Assembly: GCF_000717595.1 (NCBI RefSeq)
Contig: NZ_JNZO01000032.1
Span: forward strand, 1-64,000
Source of the DNA: Streptomyces flavochromogenes
GTDB taxonomy: Bacteria > Actinomycetota > Actinomycetes > Streptomycetales > Streptomycetaceae
DNA length: 64,000 bases
Direction of reading: 5' to 3'
Shown: positions 41,665 through 49,802 of the stretch, piece by piece
How positions within the stretch are numbered: position 1 is the stretch's first letter
Layout: the number at the start of each line of letters is the position of its first letter
The notes under the pieces: generated by a model
The model's database searches: none
Seen by the model: the letters and a program-made list of their open reading frames with translations, nothing else
What the model was told of the DNA's origin: nothing
Position numbers and translations under genes: made by a program

Positions 41665-41694
41665 ACTTCCGAGGGGTGATTTCCCCTCGGAAGT
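41665..41694 (+). terminator. hairpin between pkaA and pkaB
   Basis: ACTTCCGAGGGG (41665-41676) and CCCCTCGGAAGT (41683-41694) form a perfect 12-bp stem with a TGATTT loop. There is no T-run after it. It may terminate or attenuate pkaA transcription, or stabilise its 3' end. Confidence 0.6.
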
Positions 41695-41756
41695 GACGTC
41701 CGGCGGCTGCGGACGCGTAACTTTGCACGCGAACCGCAGCCGCTGAGGGAGCAGTC

Positions 41757-42995
41757 TTGGCACGGAACATCGGCAGCCGCTACACCACCCACCAGATCCT
41801 GGGGCGGGGCAGTGCAGGAACGGTGTGGCTCGGCGAGGGGCCCGAGGGTCCCGTCGCCGTCAAACTGCTGCGCGAGGACCTGGCCTCCGACCAGGAGCTC
41901 GTCGGCCGCTTCGTCCAGGAGCGGACCGCCCTGCTCGGTCTCGACCACCCCCGCGTGGTCAAGGTCCGCGACCTCGTCGTCGACGGCAACGACCTGGCCC
42001 TCGTCATGGACCTCGTGCGCGGCACCGACCTGCGCACCCGCCTCGACCGGGAACGCCGGCTCGCCCCCGAGGCCGCCGTCGCGATCGTCGCCGACGTCGC
42101 CGACGCACTCGCGGCCGCGCACGCAGCCGGGATCGTCCACCGGGACGTCAAGCCGGAGAACATCCTGCTCGACATGGAAGGGCCGCTCGGGCCCGGCGGC
42201 GCGCATCCCGCCCTGCTCACCGACTTCGGCGTCGCCAAGCTGATCGACACGCCGGGCCGCACCAAGGCCACCCGGATCATCGGCACCCCCGACTACCTCG
42301 CCCCCGAGATCGTCGAGGGCCTCCCGCCGCGCGCGGCCGTCGACATCTACGCCCTCGCGACGGTCCTGTACGAGCTGCTCGCCGGCTTCACCCCCTTCGG
42401 TGGCGGCCACCCCGGCGCCGTGCTGCGCCGCCACGTCACCGAGACCGTCGTCCCGCTGCCCGGCATCCCCGAGGAGCTGTGGCAGCTGATCGTGCAGTGC
42501 CTGGCGAAGGCCCCGGCCTCCCGGCTGCGCGCCTCCGAGCTCGCCGCCCGCCTCAAGGACGTCCTGCCGCTGCTCAAGGGCATCCCGCCGCTCGACGTGG
42601 ACGAGCCGGACGCGGAGCCTGCGCCGGAGACGTACGAGGAGGAGGCGTACGCGACCGGTGCGGGTGCGGGGGAGCCCGGTCCGCGCCGGGCGGCCGTCCC
42701 GCTCGTCCCCGGCGCCTCCGCCGACTCCAACCGGGACACCCACACCTCGATGCGCGTCCCGGCCCCCGACGAGCTCTCCGGCGGCCCGCTGGGCACGGCC
42801 CGCGCCCCGCGCCCCGCGGGGGCCCGCAGACCCGGCTCGGCCCGCCACAAGGCCGAGGCGGTCCGCAAGCGCCGGATCACCCTCACCATCGCCGCGGTGG
42901 TGGTCGCGGGCGCCCTCGGCGCGGGCGGCTACCTGGCGTCCTCCGGGGACGCCGACACCCCGCCGCAGGACTCCAAGCAGTCCTCCCTGCCGTAA
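41757..42995 (+). CDS. pkaB: membrane Ser/Thr protein kinase PkaB
   Basis: A 412-residue Hanks-type kinase. The kinase domain (about 8-270) has [10 protein letters not shown], catalytic Lys36, HRDVKPEN with Asp130, and DFGVAK. A linker of about 100 residues rich in acidic and Pro residues precedes a C-terminal transmembrane helix (about 375-395) and a short external tail. The start is the rare codon TTG at 41757, supported by GAGGGA 7 bases upstream and by the [10 protein letters not shown] terminus that begins the domain. It follows pkaA after a hairpin and precedes prfB. Confidence 0.92.
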   Translation: MARNIGSRYTTHQILGRGSAGTVWLGEGPEGPVAVKLLREDLASDQELVGRFVQERTALLGLDHPRVVKVRDLVVDGNDLALVMDLVRGTDLRTRLDRERRLAPEAAVAIVADVADALAAAHAAGIVHRDVKPENILLDMEGPLGPGGAHPALLTDFGVAKLIDTPGRTKATRIIGTPDYLAPEIVEGLPPRAAVDIYALATVLYELLAGFTPFGGGHPGAVLRRHVTETVVPLPGIPEELWQLIVQCLAKAPASRLRASELAARLKDVLPLLKGIPPLDVDEPDAEPAPETYEEEAYATGAGAGEPGPRRAAVPLVPGASADSNRDTHTSMRVPAPDELSGGPLGTARAPRPAGARRPGSARHKAEAVRKRRITLTIAAVVVAGALGAGGYLASSGDADTPPQDSKQSSLP

Positions 42996-43012
42996 CAGCG
43001 GCGGCGAGCCGT

Positions 43013-43018
43013 TACGCT
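43013..43018 (+). promoter_or_regulatory. prfB -10 element (leaderless start)
   Basis: TACGCT at 43013-43018 lies 6 bases before the GTG of prfB, so transcription should start at or next to the start codon. No Shine-Dalgarno is present. Confidence 0.5.
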
Positions 43019-43024
43019 GGACGC

Positions 43025-44128
43025 GTGGCAGTCGTCGATGTATCCGAAGAGCTGAAGTCCCTCTCCTCGACCATGGGGTCGATCGAGGCCGTCCTGGACC
43101 TCGAGAAGCTGAGGGCCGACATCGCCGTGCTCGAAGAGCAGGCCGCGGCCCCGTCCCTGTGGGACGACCCGGAGGCGGCGCAGAAGATCACGAGCAAGCT
43201 TTCGCACCTGCAGGCCGAGGTCCGCAAGGCCGAGACCCTGCGCGGGCGCATCGACGACCTCGCGGTGCTCTTCGAGCTCGCGGAGGAGATGGACGACCCG
43301 GACACCCTCGCCGAGGCCGAGACGGAGCTCACCTCCGTCCGCAAGGCCCTCGACGAGATGGAGGTCCGCACCCTCCTCTCCGGCGAGTACGACGAGCGCG
43401 AGGCCCTGGTCAACATCCGCGCCGAGGCCGGTGGCGTCGACGCCTCCGACTTCGCCGAGCGGCTCCAGCGCATGTACCTGCGCTGGGCGGAGCGCCACGG
43501 CTACTCGACCGAGATCTACGAGACCTCGTACGCGGAGGAGGCCGGCATCAAGTCGACCACCTTCGTGGTGAAGGCGCCGTACGCCTACGGCACGCTCTCC
43601 GTCGAGCAGGGCACCCACCGCCTGGTCCGTATCTCGCCCTTCGACAACCAGGGGCGTCGCCAGACCTCCTTCGCCGGTGTCGAGATCCTGCCGGTCGTCG
43701 AGTCCTCCGACCACGTCGAGATCGACGAGTCCGAGCTGCGCGTCGACGTCTACCGCGCCTCGGGCCCCGGTGGCCAGGGCGTCAACACGACCGACTCGGC
43801 CGTGCGCATCACGCACCTCCCGACCGGCATCGTGGTCTCCTGCCAGAACGAGCGCTCGCAGATCCAGAACAAGGCGAGCGCCATGAACGTCCTCCAGGCC
43901 AAGCTCCTCGAGCGCCAGCGCCAGGAGGAGCGGGCCAAGATGGACGCCCTGAAGGACAGCGGCAGCTCCTGGGGCAACCAGATGCGCTCGTACGTCCTGC
44001 ACCCGTACCAGATGGTCAAGGACCTCCGTACGGAGTTCGAGGTCGGCAACCCGCAGTCCGTCCTGGACGGCGAGATCGACGGCTTCCTTGAGGCGGGCAT
44101 CCGCTGGCGCAAGCAGCAGGAGAAGTAA
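43025..44128 (+). CDS. prfB: peptide chain release factor 2
   Basis: A 367-residue class I release factor. The stop-codon recognition tripeptide is SPF at 204-206, which marks RF2 (UGA and UAA), and the peptidyl-hydrolysis motif GGQ is at 249-251. The frame is continuous: there is no in-frame TGA near codon 25 and hence no programmed frameshift like that of E. coli prfB. The GTG at 43025 has no Shine-Dalgarno but a -10-like TACGCT upstream, so it is probably leaderless. A strong terminator follows. Confidence 0.97.
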   Translation: MAVVDVSEELKSLSSTMGSIEAVLDLEKLRADIAVLEEQAAAPSLWDDPEAAQKITSKLSHLQAEVRKAETLRGRIDDLAVLFELAEEMDDPDTLAEAETELTSVRKALDEMEVRTLLSGEYDEREALVNIRAEAGGVDASDFAERLQRMYLRWAERHGYSTEIYETSYAEEAGIKSTTFVVKAPYAYGTLSVEQGTHRLVRISPFDNQGRRQTSFAGVEILPVVESSDHVEIDESELRVDVYRASGPGGQGVNTTDSAVRITHLPTGIVVSCQNERSQIQNKASAMNVLQAKLLERQRQEERAKMDALKDSGSSWGNQMRSYVLHPYQMVKDLRTEFEVGNPQSVLDGEIDGFLEAGIRWRKQQEK

Positions 44129-44148
44129 CCCGGGAACACGGCACGTTC

Positions 44149-44177
44149 GGGCCCCGCACCGTCATGGTGCGGGGCCC
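44149..44177 (+). terminator. prfB terminator
   Basis: GGGCCCCGCACC (44149-44160) pairs perfectly with GGTGCGGGGCCC (44166-44177) across a GTCAT loop, 20 bases after the prfB stop. The downstream tail GTCGTCGTTC is only mildly T-rich. Confidence 0.85.
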
Positions 44178-44520
44178 GTCGTCGTTCTGCGCGGCGGCAT
44201 CCGTCCGCTCAGCGGATTCGCTGACGCAAGCGGAAACGAGGCCGCTGGGGAGCTTTGTCGACAAGGGAACTGGCGGTGCGGGACCCGGAGTTCTGGGTTT
44301 ACGTCACAGTTGCATCGTCGTATGTGGGACACGTCGTGATCTTTCGGGCATCGCACGCGCAACGACCTTGACGCTTCATCGGAAACTCGGAAGGGTGGCG
44401 TACTGGCATGCGCATTTCTGGGGCGCGTGCGAACGGGGGCGGGCCCAGCAGTGAGCCGCCTCTGTCGCGTGCCCCGAGCGCTGCCCCATGACGAGATGAG
44501 CTACTGGGGGTAGCAGCCAG
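44178..44520. other. upstream region of the LAETG surface-protein gene
   Basis: This stretch holds no gene that I can support. It is less GC-rich than its surroundings and contains TTGACG at 44368-44373, a possible -35, with AAGGGT 17 bases later as a weak -10. A GGGGGTAGC sequence just before 44521 serves as ribosome-binding site. Confidence 0.45.
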
Positions 44521-45237
44521 ATGACCAAGCAGATGCGAATCCGTATCGCGCGCATCGCCGCGGGTGCGGTGATCGCGGCCGGTGCGTCGCTGACGGCGGC
44601 GGGTGCGGCGCAGGCCGTGGGCGCCTTCGGTGAGAACGACCCGACGCCGACGCCCACCTGCATCCCGGGAACCGCCGGGTGCCAGGAGACCACGCCGCCG
44701 GAGACCACTCCGCCGGTGACCACTCCGCCGGAGACGACGCCGCCGGTGACCACTCCGCCGGTGACGACGCCGCCGGTGACCACTCCGCCGGTGACGACGC
44801 CGCCGGAGACGACCCCGCCGGTGACCACGCCGCCGGTGACCACCCCGCCGGAGACGACTCCGCCGGTGACCACCCCGCCGGTCGAGACCACGGAGCCGGG
44901 CACGGGCGAGACCACGGAGCCGGGTCCGGGCGAGACCACGGAGCCCGGCCCGGTCGAGACGACCGGCCCGGCTGACGGCGGCACCGACAACGGTGACGCC
45001 GGCACCTGCACCGTCGACCTCGACGGCGCCGAGTGCGTGGACAGCGGCAACAGCAACACCGACACCAACAACGCCGGCTCGCAGCCCGTGCAGCAGGGTC
45101 AGGCGAAGGAGGAGCTCGCCGAGACCGGTGCGGCCGAGACCTCGTTCCTGATCATCGGTGCCGCGACCATGATCGCCGGTGGCATCGGCTTCCGCATGCT
45201 GCCGCGTCTCGTCGGCGGTGGCCGCGCCGCCGTCTGA
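44521..45237 (+). CDS. cell-wall-anchored LAETG protein with TTPP repeats
   Basis: A 238-residue surface protein. The signal peptide (about 1-32, ending AQA) is followed by a spacer with Cys47 and Cys54, 13 tandem TTPPV/TTPPE pentapeptides (57-121), three to four ETTEPGxx octapeptides, and a Cys pair near 161 and 170. The sorting signal is LAETG at 199-203, then a hydrophobic helix and a basic tail (RLVGGGRAAV). LAxTG is the target of class E sortases in Streptomyces, so the protein should be covalently linked to peptidoglycan. The Thr/Pro stalk probably spans the wall and may be glycosylated. There is no adhesive or enzymatic domain. Confidence 0.88.
   Translation: MTKQMRIRIARIAAGAVIAAGASLTAAGAAQAVGAFGENDPTPTPTCIPGTAGCQETTPPETTPPVTTPPETTPPVTTPPVTTPPVTTPPVTTPPETTPPVTTPPVTTPPETTPPVTTPPVETTEPGTGETTEPGPGETTEPGPVETTGPADGGTDNGDAGTCTVDLDGAECVDSGNSNTDTNNAGSQPVQQGQAKEELAETGAAETSFLIIGAATMIAGGIGFRMLPRLVGGGRAAV
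44689..44883 (+). repeat. 13 tandem 15-bp repeats encoding TTPPV/E
   Basis: A 15-bp unit (acc-act-ccg-ccg-gtg type) repeats 13 times in frame inside the LAETG gene. The last codon alternates between Val and Glu (GTG/GAG), and Thr codons vary between ACC, ACT and ACG, so copies are related but not identical. Confidence 0.9.
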
Positions 45238-45286
45238 TCCGGCCGCGAGGATGGATCCGTACGGCGCATGACGTACAGAGCATGAG

Positions 45287-45317
45287 GAAGGGCCGGGGAG
45301 ATGCTCCCCGGCCCTTC
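45287..45317. terminator. bidirectional terminator after the LAETG gene
   Basis: GAAGGGCCGGGGAG (45287-45300) pairs perfectly with CTCCCCGGCCCTTC (45304-45317) across an ATG loop, between convergent stops at 45237 and 45355. Confidence 0.88.
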
Positions 45318-45354
45318 TCCATGGTTCCGGCTCGTGTGGACGCCGTGCGGTCCG

Positions 45355-45540
45355 CTAGACCGTACGGACCGCCGCGAGCAGGGCGATCGCAGCCAGCAGG
45401 GCGATCGCCAGCGTCAGCAGCATCGCGGGCGAGAGACCACCCTGCGGGGTCAGTCGCTCCCGGTTCGCGCGGCAGACGGGGCAGCGGCCCTCGGCGACCG
45501 GGGCCGCGCAGTTGGCGCACACCAGTCGGTCGTAGGTCAT
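45355..45540 (-). CDS. small zinc-ribbon membrane protein
   Basis: A 61-residue protein. Two CxxC pairs (CANC and CPVC, about residues 8-22) form a zinc ribbon, followed by a single transmembrane helix (about 38-58, AMLLTLAIALLAAIALLAAV). The ATG at 45540 has GGAGGAGG 6 bases upstream; a longer frame has no such site. It lies between the LAETG gene and ftsE. Its function is unknown; similar tiny ribbon-plus-helix proteins are common in actinobacteria. Confidence 0.75.
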   Translation of the reverse strand: MTYDRLVCANCAAPVAEGRCPVCRANRERLTPQGGLSPAMLLTLAIALLAAIALLAAVRTV

Positions 45541-45578
45541 GCGCTCTCCTCCTCCCGCACTGGGTTTCACACCAGGAC

Positions 45579-45602
45579 AACGTCCGAGGGTGTCCGGACG
45601 TT
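45579..45602. promoter_or_regulatory. inverted repeat upstream of the zinc-ribbon gene
   Basis: AACGTCCG (45579-45586) and CGGACGTT (45595-45602) form a perfect 8-bp inverted repeat with an 8-base spacer. It lies 39 bases upstream of the minus-strand start at 45540, in the divergent region with ftsE. It could be a repressor site. Confidence 0.4.
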
Positions 45603-45775
45603 CCCCCTACCACTCTGCCAGCTCGACGGCGTTTCGGCGCGCCCCACCGGATCGCGACCGCCCCGTCCGCAAGGGCGAAAAGGATAAACGTCGCAAGCCG
45701 GAACCGCGACTGCGCGGGTCTTCCCCGGTCGCGTAAGGTCACGCACACCTACTCCCGGCCGACCGTGGTGCATCC

Positions 45776-46465
45776 GTGATCCGATTCGACAACGTCTCCA
45801 AGTCCTATCCGAAGCAGAACCGCCCCGCGCTCCGGGATGTATCCCTGGAGATCGAGAAGGGGGAGTTCGTCTTCCTCGTCGGTTCGTCCGGCTCCGGAAA
45901 GTCGACTTTCCTGCGGCTGCTCCTCCGTGAGGAGCGCGCCAGCCAAGGCCAGGTGCACGTCCTCGGCAAGGACCTGGCCCGGCTCTCCAACTGGAAGGTG
46001 CCGCACATGCGGCGTCAGCTCGGCACCGTCTTCCAGGACTTCCGCCTCCTTCCCAACAAGACCGTCGCCGAGAACGTGGCCTTCGCCCAGGAGGTCATCG
46101 GCAAGCCGCGCGGCGAGATCCGCAAGGCCGTGCCGCAGGTGCTCGACCTGGTCGGGCTCGGCGGCAAGGAGGACCGGATGCCGGGCGAGCTCTCCGGTGG
46201 TGAGCAGCAGCGCGTCGCCATCGCCCGGGCCTTCGTCAACCGCCCGATGCTGCTGATCGCCGACGAGCCCACCGGCAACCTCGACCCGCAGACCTCGGTC
46301 GGCATCATGAAGCTGCTCGACCGCATCAACAGGACAGGGACCACCGTCGTCATGGCGACCCACGACCAGAACATCGTCGACCAGATGCGCAAGCGCGTCA
46401 TCGAGCTGGAGAAGGGCCGCCTCGTCCGCGACCAGGCCCGCGGCGTCTACGGTTACCAGCACTGA
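45776..46465 (+). CDS. ftsE: cell-division ABC ATPase FtsE
   Basis: A 229-residue ABC ATPase with Walker [10 protein letters not shown] at about 36-44, signature LSGGEQQR, and Walker [15 protein letters not shown]. It forms a membrane complex with FtsX that transmits ATP hydrolysis across the membrane to activate peptidoglycan hydrolases at division or growth sites. The GTG at 45776 starts the family sequence [12 protein letters not shown]; a TAAGGT -10-like element lies about 40 bases upstream. It is followed by ftsX after 23 bases. Confidence 0.97.
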   Translation: MIRFDNVSKSYPKQNRPALRDVSLEIEKGEFVFLVGSSGSGKSTFLRLLLREERASQGQVHVLGKDLARLSNWKVPHMRRQLGTVFQDFRLLPNKTVAENVAFAQEVIGKPRGEIRKAVPQVLDLVGLGGKEDRMPGELSGGEQQRVAIARAFVNRPMLLIADEPTGNLDPQTSVGIMKLLDRINRTGTTVVMATHDQNIVDQMRKRVIELEKGRLVRDQARGVYGYQH

Positions 46466-46488
46466 GCAGGTAGGGGACTCAACACACC

Positions 46489-47406
46489 ATGCGCGCTCAG
46501 TTCGTGCTCTCCGAGATCGGCGTCGGTCTCCGGCGCAATCTCACGATGACGTTCGCCGTCATCGTCTCCGTGGCCCTCTCACTCGCCCTGTTCGGCGGTG
46601 CGCTGCTCATGCGCGAGCAGGTCAGCACGATGAAGGACTACTGGTACGACAAGGTCAACGTCTCCATCTTCCTCTGCAACAAGGCCGACGCGGCTTCCGC
46701 GGCCAAGTGCGCCAAGGGCGCGGTCACGGCGCAGCAGAAGGAGCAGATCGAGGCCGATCTGAAGAAGATGGAGATCGTCGACACCGTCCTGCACGAGACG
46801 GCCGACGAGGCGTTCAAGCGGTACAAGGAGCAGTACGGCGACACCGCCATCGCCTCCGTCGTGACGCCGGACCAGATGCAGGAGTCGTTCCGGGTCAAGC
46901 TCAAGGACCCGGAGAAGTACAAGGTGGTCGCCACGGCCTTCGCCGGCCGTGACGGCGTCGAGTCGGTCGCGGACCAGCGGGGCATCCTGCAGAACCTCTT
47001 CGACCTGATGAACGGCATGAACATCGCCGCCCTCGGCGTCATGGGGCTGATGCTGGTCATCGCGCTGATGCTGATCGTCAACACGGTCCGCGTCTCGGCC
47101 TTCAGCCGCCGCCGCGAGACCGGGATCATGCGGCTCGTCGGCGCGTCCAGCTTCTACATCCAGATGCCGTTCATCATGGAGGCGGCGTTCGCCGGACTCC
47201 TCGGTGGCGCGGTCGCCTGTGTGCTGCTGCTCGTCGGCCGGTACTTCCTCATCGACCACGGCATCGCGCTCGCGGAGAAGATGCAGCTCGTCAACTTCAT
47301 CGGCTGGGACGCCGTCTTCGCCAAGCTGCCTCTGGTGATCGCCATCGGGCTGCTGATGCCCGCGGTGGCGGCTTTCATCGCGCTGCGCAAGTACCTGAAG
47401 GTGTGA
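46489..47406 (+). CDS. ftsX: cell-division membrane protein FtsX
   Basis: A 305-residue protein with the FtsX layout: a cytoplasmic N terminus, membrane helix 1 (about 20-42), an extracytoplasmic domain of about 120 residues with two cysteines (ICNK... and AKC) that could pair, and helices 2-4 in the C-terminal half (GVMGLMLVIALMLIVNTVRVSAFSRRRETGIMRLVGAS is the conserved FtsX/MacB-type segment). It partners with FtsE. The ATG at 46489 has GTAGGGGA upstream. A stem-loop after its stop separates it from the protease gene. Confidence 0.96.
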   Translation: MRAQFVLSEIGVGLRRNLTMTFAVIVSVALSLALFGGALLMREQVSTMKDYWYDKVNVSIFLCNKADAASAAKCAKGAVTAQQKEQIEADLKKMEIVDTVLHETADEAFKRYKEQYGDTAIASVVTPDQMQESFRVKLKDPEKYKVVATAFAGRDGVESVADQRGILQNLFDLMNGMNIAALGVMGLMLVIALMLIVNTVRVSAFSRRRETGIMRLVGASSFYIQMPFIMEAAFAGLLGGAVACVLLLVGRYFLIDHGIALAEKMQLVNFIGWDAVFAKLPLVIAIGLLMPAVAAFIALRKYLKV

Positions 47407-47427
47407 GAAGACACCACTGACGGCGGA

Positions 47428-47460
47428 GGGCGTCGTACGGGCAAAGCCCGTGCGGCGCCC
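47428..47460 (+). terminator. ftsEX terminator
   Basis: A 15-bp stem with two G-U pairs (47428-47442 with 47446-47460) has an AAA loop and is followed by TTGCCTTGTCC. It lies 20 bases after the ftsX stop. Confidence 0.8.
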
Positions 47461-47484
47461 TTGCCTTGTCCTAGAGTGGGCGCC

Positions 47485-48672
47485 ATGCCGGCCGGCACCG
47501 ACCATCTCTGTATCCGGCCCCGCGGAGTGCTCCGTGGGGCCGTTCTGACGTTGGTCTTCACCGGGGTCCTGGCCACCGCCGCCGCCACCGGCTCGCTGCC
47601 CCGGCAGGAGTCCGCCGCCGGGCGCACGACGGCGACCCTGCGCGCGGGGGAGGGGTCCCGGGACTCCGCGACGGTCGACAGCGCAGCCCTGAACCGGGCC
47701 GCCGCCGACGCCATGGCGGACGGCAAGTCGGGCAAGCAGGCGGCCGAGGAGTTCGTCAGCCGCAGCGGGGACCGCTGGGGCGCGGTGTACGACAAGAGGG
47801 AGTACGCCGAGTTCGAGCAGGCCCTCGACGGCGCCTACACCGGCGTGGGGCTCTCCGCCGGCCGGGCCGCCGGGGGCAGGGTCCGGGTGACCCGGGTGCA
47901 GAGCGGCGGCCCCGCCGAGCGGGCCGGACTCCGGGCCGACGACCGGCTGGTCTCCGTCGACGGCCGCCCGGTCGACGGGCTCTCGGTCTCCGAGGTCGTC
48001 GCCCTCCTGCGCGGCGACGGCGTACCGGGCTCCAGCGTCGCCCTCCGGGTCGAGCGGGGCCGCGCGGCCTGGACGCAGACACTGCACCGGGCCAGGCTCG
48101 CCACGGACCCGGTCACCGTCCGCCGTCTCGACGACGGGACCCTGCTGATCCGGGTCGCCGCCTTCACCAAGGGCGCGGGCGCGCGTGTGCGGGACGCGGT
48201 ACGGGCCGCGCCGGCCGGTGCCGGCGTCCTCCTGGACCTGCGGGGCAACGCCGGAGGCCTGGTCGCCGAGGCCGCCGTGGCCGCCTCCGCCTTCCTCGAC
48301 GGCGGTCTGGTCGCCACGTACGACGTGGAGGGCGAGCAGCGCGCCGTGTACGCGGAGGGCGGCGGTGACACCGGCAGGCCGTTGGTGGCGCTGATCGACG
48401 GGGGCACGATGAGCGCGGCCGAGCTGCTCACCGGGGCCCTCCAGGACCGGGGCCGGGCCGTCACGGTCGGCTCGCGCACCTTCGGCAAGGGTTCGGTCCA
48501 GATGCCCAGCGCCCTGCCGGACGGCTCCGTCGCCGAGCTGACCGTCGGCCACTACCGCACCCCGGCCGGTCACGCCGTCGACGGCCGGGGCATCACCCCC
48601 GACCTGACCGCAGGGGAACGGGCGGAAGAACAGGCGAAGACGGTATTGAGTGGCCTCGGAGGGGGCTCGTAG
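47485..48672 (+). CDS. S41-family (C-terminal processing) peptidase
   Basis: A 395-residue secreted or membrane-anchored serine protease. The N-terminal hydrophobic helix at about 17-35 acts as signal or anchor. A PDZ domain (about 118-195) contains GLSAGRAAGGRVRVTRVQSGGPAERAGLRADD, and the S41 catalytic domain has Ser310 (GGTMSAAEL) and Lys335 (FGKGSVQ), the expected catalytic dyad. It should trim envelope proteins at their C termini. It is conserved in actinobacteria between ftsEX and smpB. The ATG at 47485 has TAGAGT 7 bases upstream and no Shine-Dalgarno, so it is probably leaderless. Confidence 0.92.
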   Translation: MPAGTDHLCIRPRGVLRGAVLTLVFTGVLATAAATGSLPRQESAAGRTTATLRAGEGSRDSATVDSAALNRAAADAMADGKSGKQAAEEFVSRSGDRWGAVYDKREYAEFEQALDGAYTGVGLSAGRAAGGRVRVTRVQSGGPAERAGLRADDRLVSVDGRPVDGLSVSEVVALLRGDGVPGSSVALRVERGRAAWTQTLHRARLATDPVTVRRLDDGTLLIRVAAFTKGAGARVRDAVRAAPAGAGVLLDLRGNAGGLVAEAAVAASAFLDGGLVATYDVEGEQRAVYAEGGGDTGRPLVALIDGGTMSAAELLTGALQDRGRAVTVGSRTFGKGSVQMPSALPDGSVAELTVGHYRTPAGHAVDGRGITPDLTAGERAEEQAKTVLSGLGGGS

Positions 48673-48690
48673 TGCGAAAATGACCGCACT

Positions 48691-49230
48691 ATGGCAAAGG
48701 GACTCGTGAACGTGCAGGGCAAGCCTGCGAAGAAGAACCAGGACAAGGCGCCCGAGCGCAAGATCATCGCGCAGAACAAGAAGGCGCGCCACGACTACCA
48801 CATCGTCGACACCTACGAGTGCGGTCTGGTGCTCATGGGCACCGAGGTGAAGTCGCTGCGGATGGGCCGCGCCTCGCTGGTCGACGGCTTCGTGCAGATC
48901 GACAGGCACGAGGCGTGGCTGCACAACATCCATGTGCCCGAGTACATGCAGGGCAGCTGGACCAACCACTCGGCGAAGCGGAAGCGCAAGCTGCTGCTGC
49001 ACCGCGAGGAGATCGACAAGCTGGAGGCGAAGTCGCAGGAGACGGGTCACACGATCGTGCCCCTTGCGCTGTACTTCCTGAACGGCCGGGTCAAGGTCGA
49101 GATCGCGCTCGCCAAGGGCAAGAAGGAGTTCGACAAGCGCCAGACCCTGCGTGAGAAGCAGGACACCCGCGAGACGAACCGGGCCATCGCGGCGGCCAAG
49201 CGCAAGCAGCGGGCGGCCCAGGCCGGCTAG
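48691..49230 (+). CDS. smpB: SsrA-binding protein SmpB
   Basis: A 179-residue SmpB. The OB-fold core begins at [34 protein letters not shown], with the conserved [26 protein letters not shown] and the basic C-terminal tail [25 protein letters not shown] that enters the decoding centre. It carries tmRNA, whose gene follows directly, to stalled ribosomes. The N terminus is about 15-20 residues longer than in E. coli; a GTG at codon 6 is an alternative start. The gene is 18 bases after the S41 protease stop. Confidence 0.97.
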   Translation: MAKGLVNVQGKPAKKNQDKAPERKIIAQNKKARHDYHIVDTYECGLVLMGTEVKSLRMGRASLVDGFVQIDRHEAWLHNIHVPEYMQGSWTNHSAKRKRKLLLHREEIDKLEAKSQETGHTIVPLALYFLNGRVKVEIALAKGKKEFDKRQTLREKQDTRETNRAIAAAKRKQRAAQAG

Positions 49231-49277
49231 CGGCGCGGCCGCGGGTAATACGCTGGCGACAGCGCCCGTCGGTCACG

Positions 49278-49283
49278 TACGAT
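49278..49283 (+). promoter_or_regulatory. candidate ssrA -10 element
   Basis: TACGAT at 49278-49283 lies 45 bases upstream of the mature tmRNA 5' end. A short GCACC/GGTGC helix lies in the precursor leader. Another -10-like TACGCT is at 49249-49254. Confidence 0.4.
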
Positions 49284-49328
49284 GGGTCACGCACCTCACA
49301 GCGGGTGCGACCTTTGAAAAAACAACAT

Positions 49329-49720
49329 GGGGATGATCGGTTTCGACAGCGGATACCGATGCAGGGGAAGCGTGTCGAGGAAGCGGCAATGATCTCGTTA
49401 ACCATATGTCGCAACCAATAATCGCCAACTCCAAGAGCGATAACTCCCGCTTCGCCCTCGCTGCCTAATTTTAGGTAACGACAAGAAGCCTCTGTGAGGA
49501 GCGTCAGCCCGGGGGTGGTCCCGACCCGGATCCTGGCGTCATTTAGGGATCTAAACCTCTAGCCCCGGTCACGGGGGCTGGAGGGAAATCAAACAGTGAC
49601 TGAGCCCGTCGGAGACTTGTCCGTGTGATCTCCGGGGCTGAGAAACTCGTAGCGGACTGCGCACGGAGAAGCCCTGTTTCCGTACCGTTGGACGCGGGTT
49701 CGATTCCCGCCATCTCCACC
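49329..49720 (+). ncRNA. ssrA: transfer-messenger RNA
   Basis: The 5' end GGGGATGATCGGTTTCGACAG and the 3' end with GGGTTCGATTCCCGCCATCTCCACC are unmistakable tmRNA ends; they pair into the acceptor and T arms (GGGGATG with CATCTCC, one G-U pair). The terminal A of CCA is not encoded. The internal reading frame from GCC at 49424 to the TAA at 49466-49468 gives the 14-residue tag ANSKSDNSRFALAA, ending in the usual ALAA degron. tmRNA rescues ribosomes stalled without a stop codon together with SmpB, encoded just upstream. Confidence 0.97.
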
Positions 49721-49767
49721 GAGCGTCCGGGAGGCTCGCCCTCTCGGACACCTCATCCCATGTGGGC

Positions 49768-49801
49768 GAAGGCCCGGCAGTCATCCGACTGCCGGGCCTT
49801 C
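49768..49801. terminator. bidirectional terminator after ssrA
   Basis: GAAGGCCCGGCAGTC (49768-49782) pairs perfectly with GACTGCCGGGCCTTC (49787-49801) across an ATCC loop. It separates ssrA from the convergent MFS gene. Confidence 0.9.
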
Positions 49802-49802
49802 G

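Noticed and set aside
37803..42848. 1681-codon minus-strand open frame across pkaA and pkaB
   Set aside because: It crosses two clear kinase genes and part of the FtsK gene in another frame; no domain is visible.
43025..43130. Programmed frameshift site in prfB
   Set aside because: I checked the first 35 codons for an in-frame TGA with a CTT slip site; the frame is continuous.
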